Source: Triatoma infestans
Lineage: Eukaryota; Arthropoda; Insecta; Hemiptera; Reduviidae
Direction: 5' to 3'
Assembly (NCBI GenBank): GCA_011037195.1
Contig: JAAEAF010001549.1
Location: forward strand, 62,001 to 126,000
Length of the DNA: 64,000 nt
The translations under genes were made by a program, and so were the position numbers. This document shows positions 63,791 to 64,000 of this stretch, one piece after another (position 1 is the stretch's first letter; every line of letters begins with the position of its first letter). The notes under the pieces are model-generated. The model worked only from the letters and a program-made list of their open reading frames with translations, was not told the DNA's origin and made no database searches.

Positions 63791-64000
63791 ATTTAGATTT
63801 TCCAATGTTAATTCGTTTTTCTGATATGTTCTTGAATTTGGATTATTCTTTTGTCTTTCAAATCTTGCTGCAGTTTTTTCGATTTTGTATTAGACATGCT
63901 AATGCACAAATACGGATCGTTGTCTATTTGTGTATAAACATTTCTCTCTACTCAGAGCACCCCTAAAAAAAAAAAAAATTATGTTCGATAGAAGTTTGAT
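63791..64000. other. Unassigned AT-rich end of window
   Basis: No assignable features. Confidence 0.3.

Overview
The window is eukaryotic, AT-rich and almost entirely made of transposable-element debris. I see no intact protein-coding gene. Organism: probably an arthropod, perhaps an insect. The reasons are the mixture of decayed non-LTR retrotransposons (Jockey-like, R1/I-like with RNase H, an R2-like endonuclease tail), a mariner-type transposase of the arthropod DUF4817 kind, tRNA-derived SINEs, and many foldback elements and microsatellites. This is recognition from memory, not a search, and I cannot name the species.

Three non-coding families dominate. (1) 'MR' (my name) is a roughly 0.6-1.0 kb repeat with about 25 copies or fragments. 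Intact copies start with a CTTTCTCTTACTCC-like motif and carry one to three internal modules of about 280-295 bp, each marked by CCGGAAGT. They end with the inverse GGAGTAAGAGAAAG, a GTGTGA/TCACAC hairpin and CCAGATTTTTT. Some copies are joined head to tail. This layout resembles Helentron/Helitron-associated non-autonomous elements (HINEs). (2) 'HR' is a roughly 170 bp repeat with about 15 copies, concentrated at 52.3-55.4 kb and often in inverted pairs. It holds a conserved CTGANGA-hairpin-GAAA-CCGGTC core that resembles a minimal type I hammerhead ribozyme of the kind linked to Penelope-like retroelements. (3) There are three tRNA-derived SINE families: SA, SB and SC.

Layout. 0-8 kb: MR tandem array, LINE tails, a mariner-type pseudogene and two Jockey/CR1-like fragments. 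8.5-12.3 kb: a 5'-truncated LINE with reverse transcriptase (minus) and an RNase H LINE tail (plus). 12.3-17 kb: HR and MR pieces and a deleted LTR element. 17.2-21.2 kb: a 1.3 kb palindromic transposon, a SINE, a solo LTR and a MULE-like element inside a LINE. 23.1-25.5 kb: one MR copy split by three later insertions. 26-35 kb: MR copies, a SINE, an R2-like tail and a LINE. 35-47.6 kb: an inverted LTR-like pair, MR copies, a MITE split by a LINE, and an LTR split by a LINE. 48-59 kb: AT-rich DNA with a GC-rich, possibly promoter/first-exon island, a TA-flanked MITE, the HR cluster, SINEs and an inverted-repeat element. 59.5-64 kb: MR copies, one split by a LINE.

Target-site duplications visible by eye give a relative insertion history: MR and LTR copies are older, and LINE family 'LX', the R1-like LINE and a palindromic retroelement landed in them later. 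The genes here do not cooperate in a pathway. The coding remnants are independent, decayed replication proteins of mobile elements.
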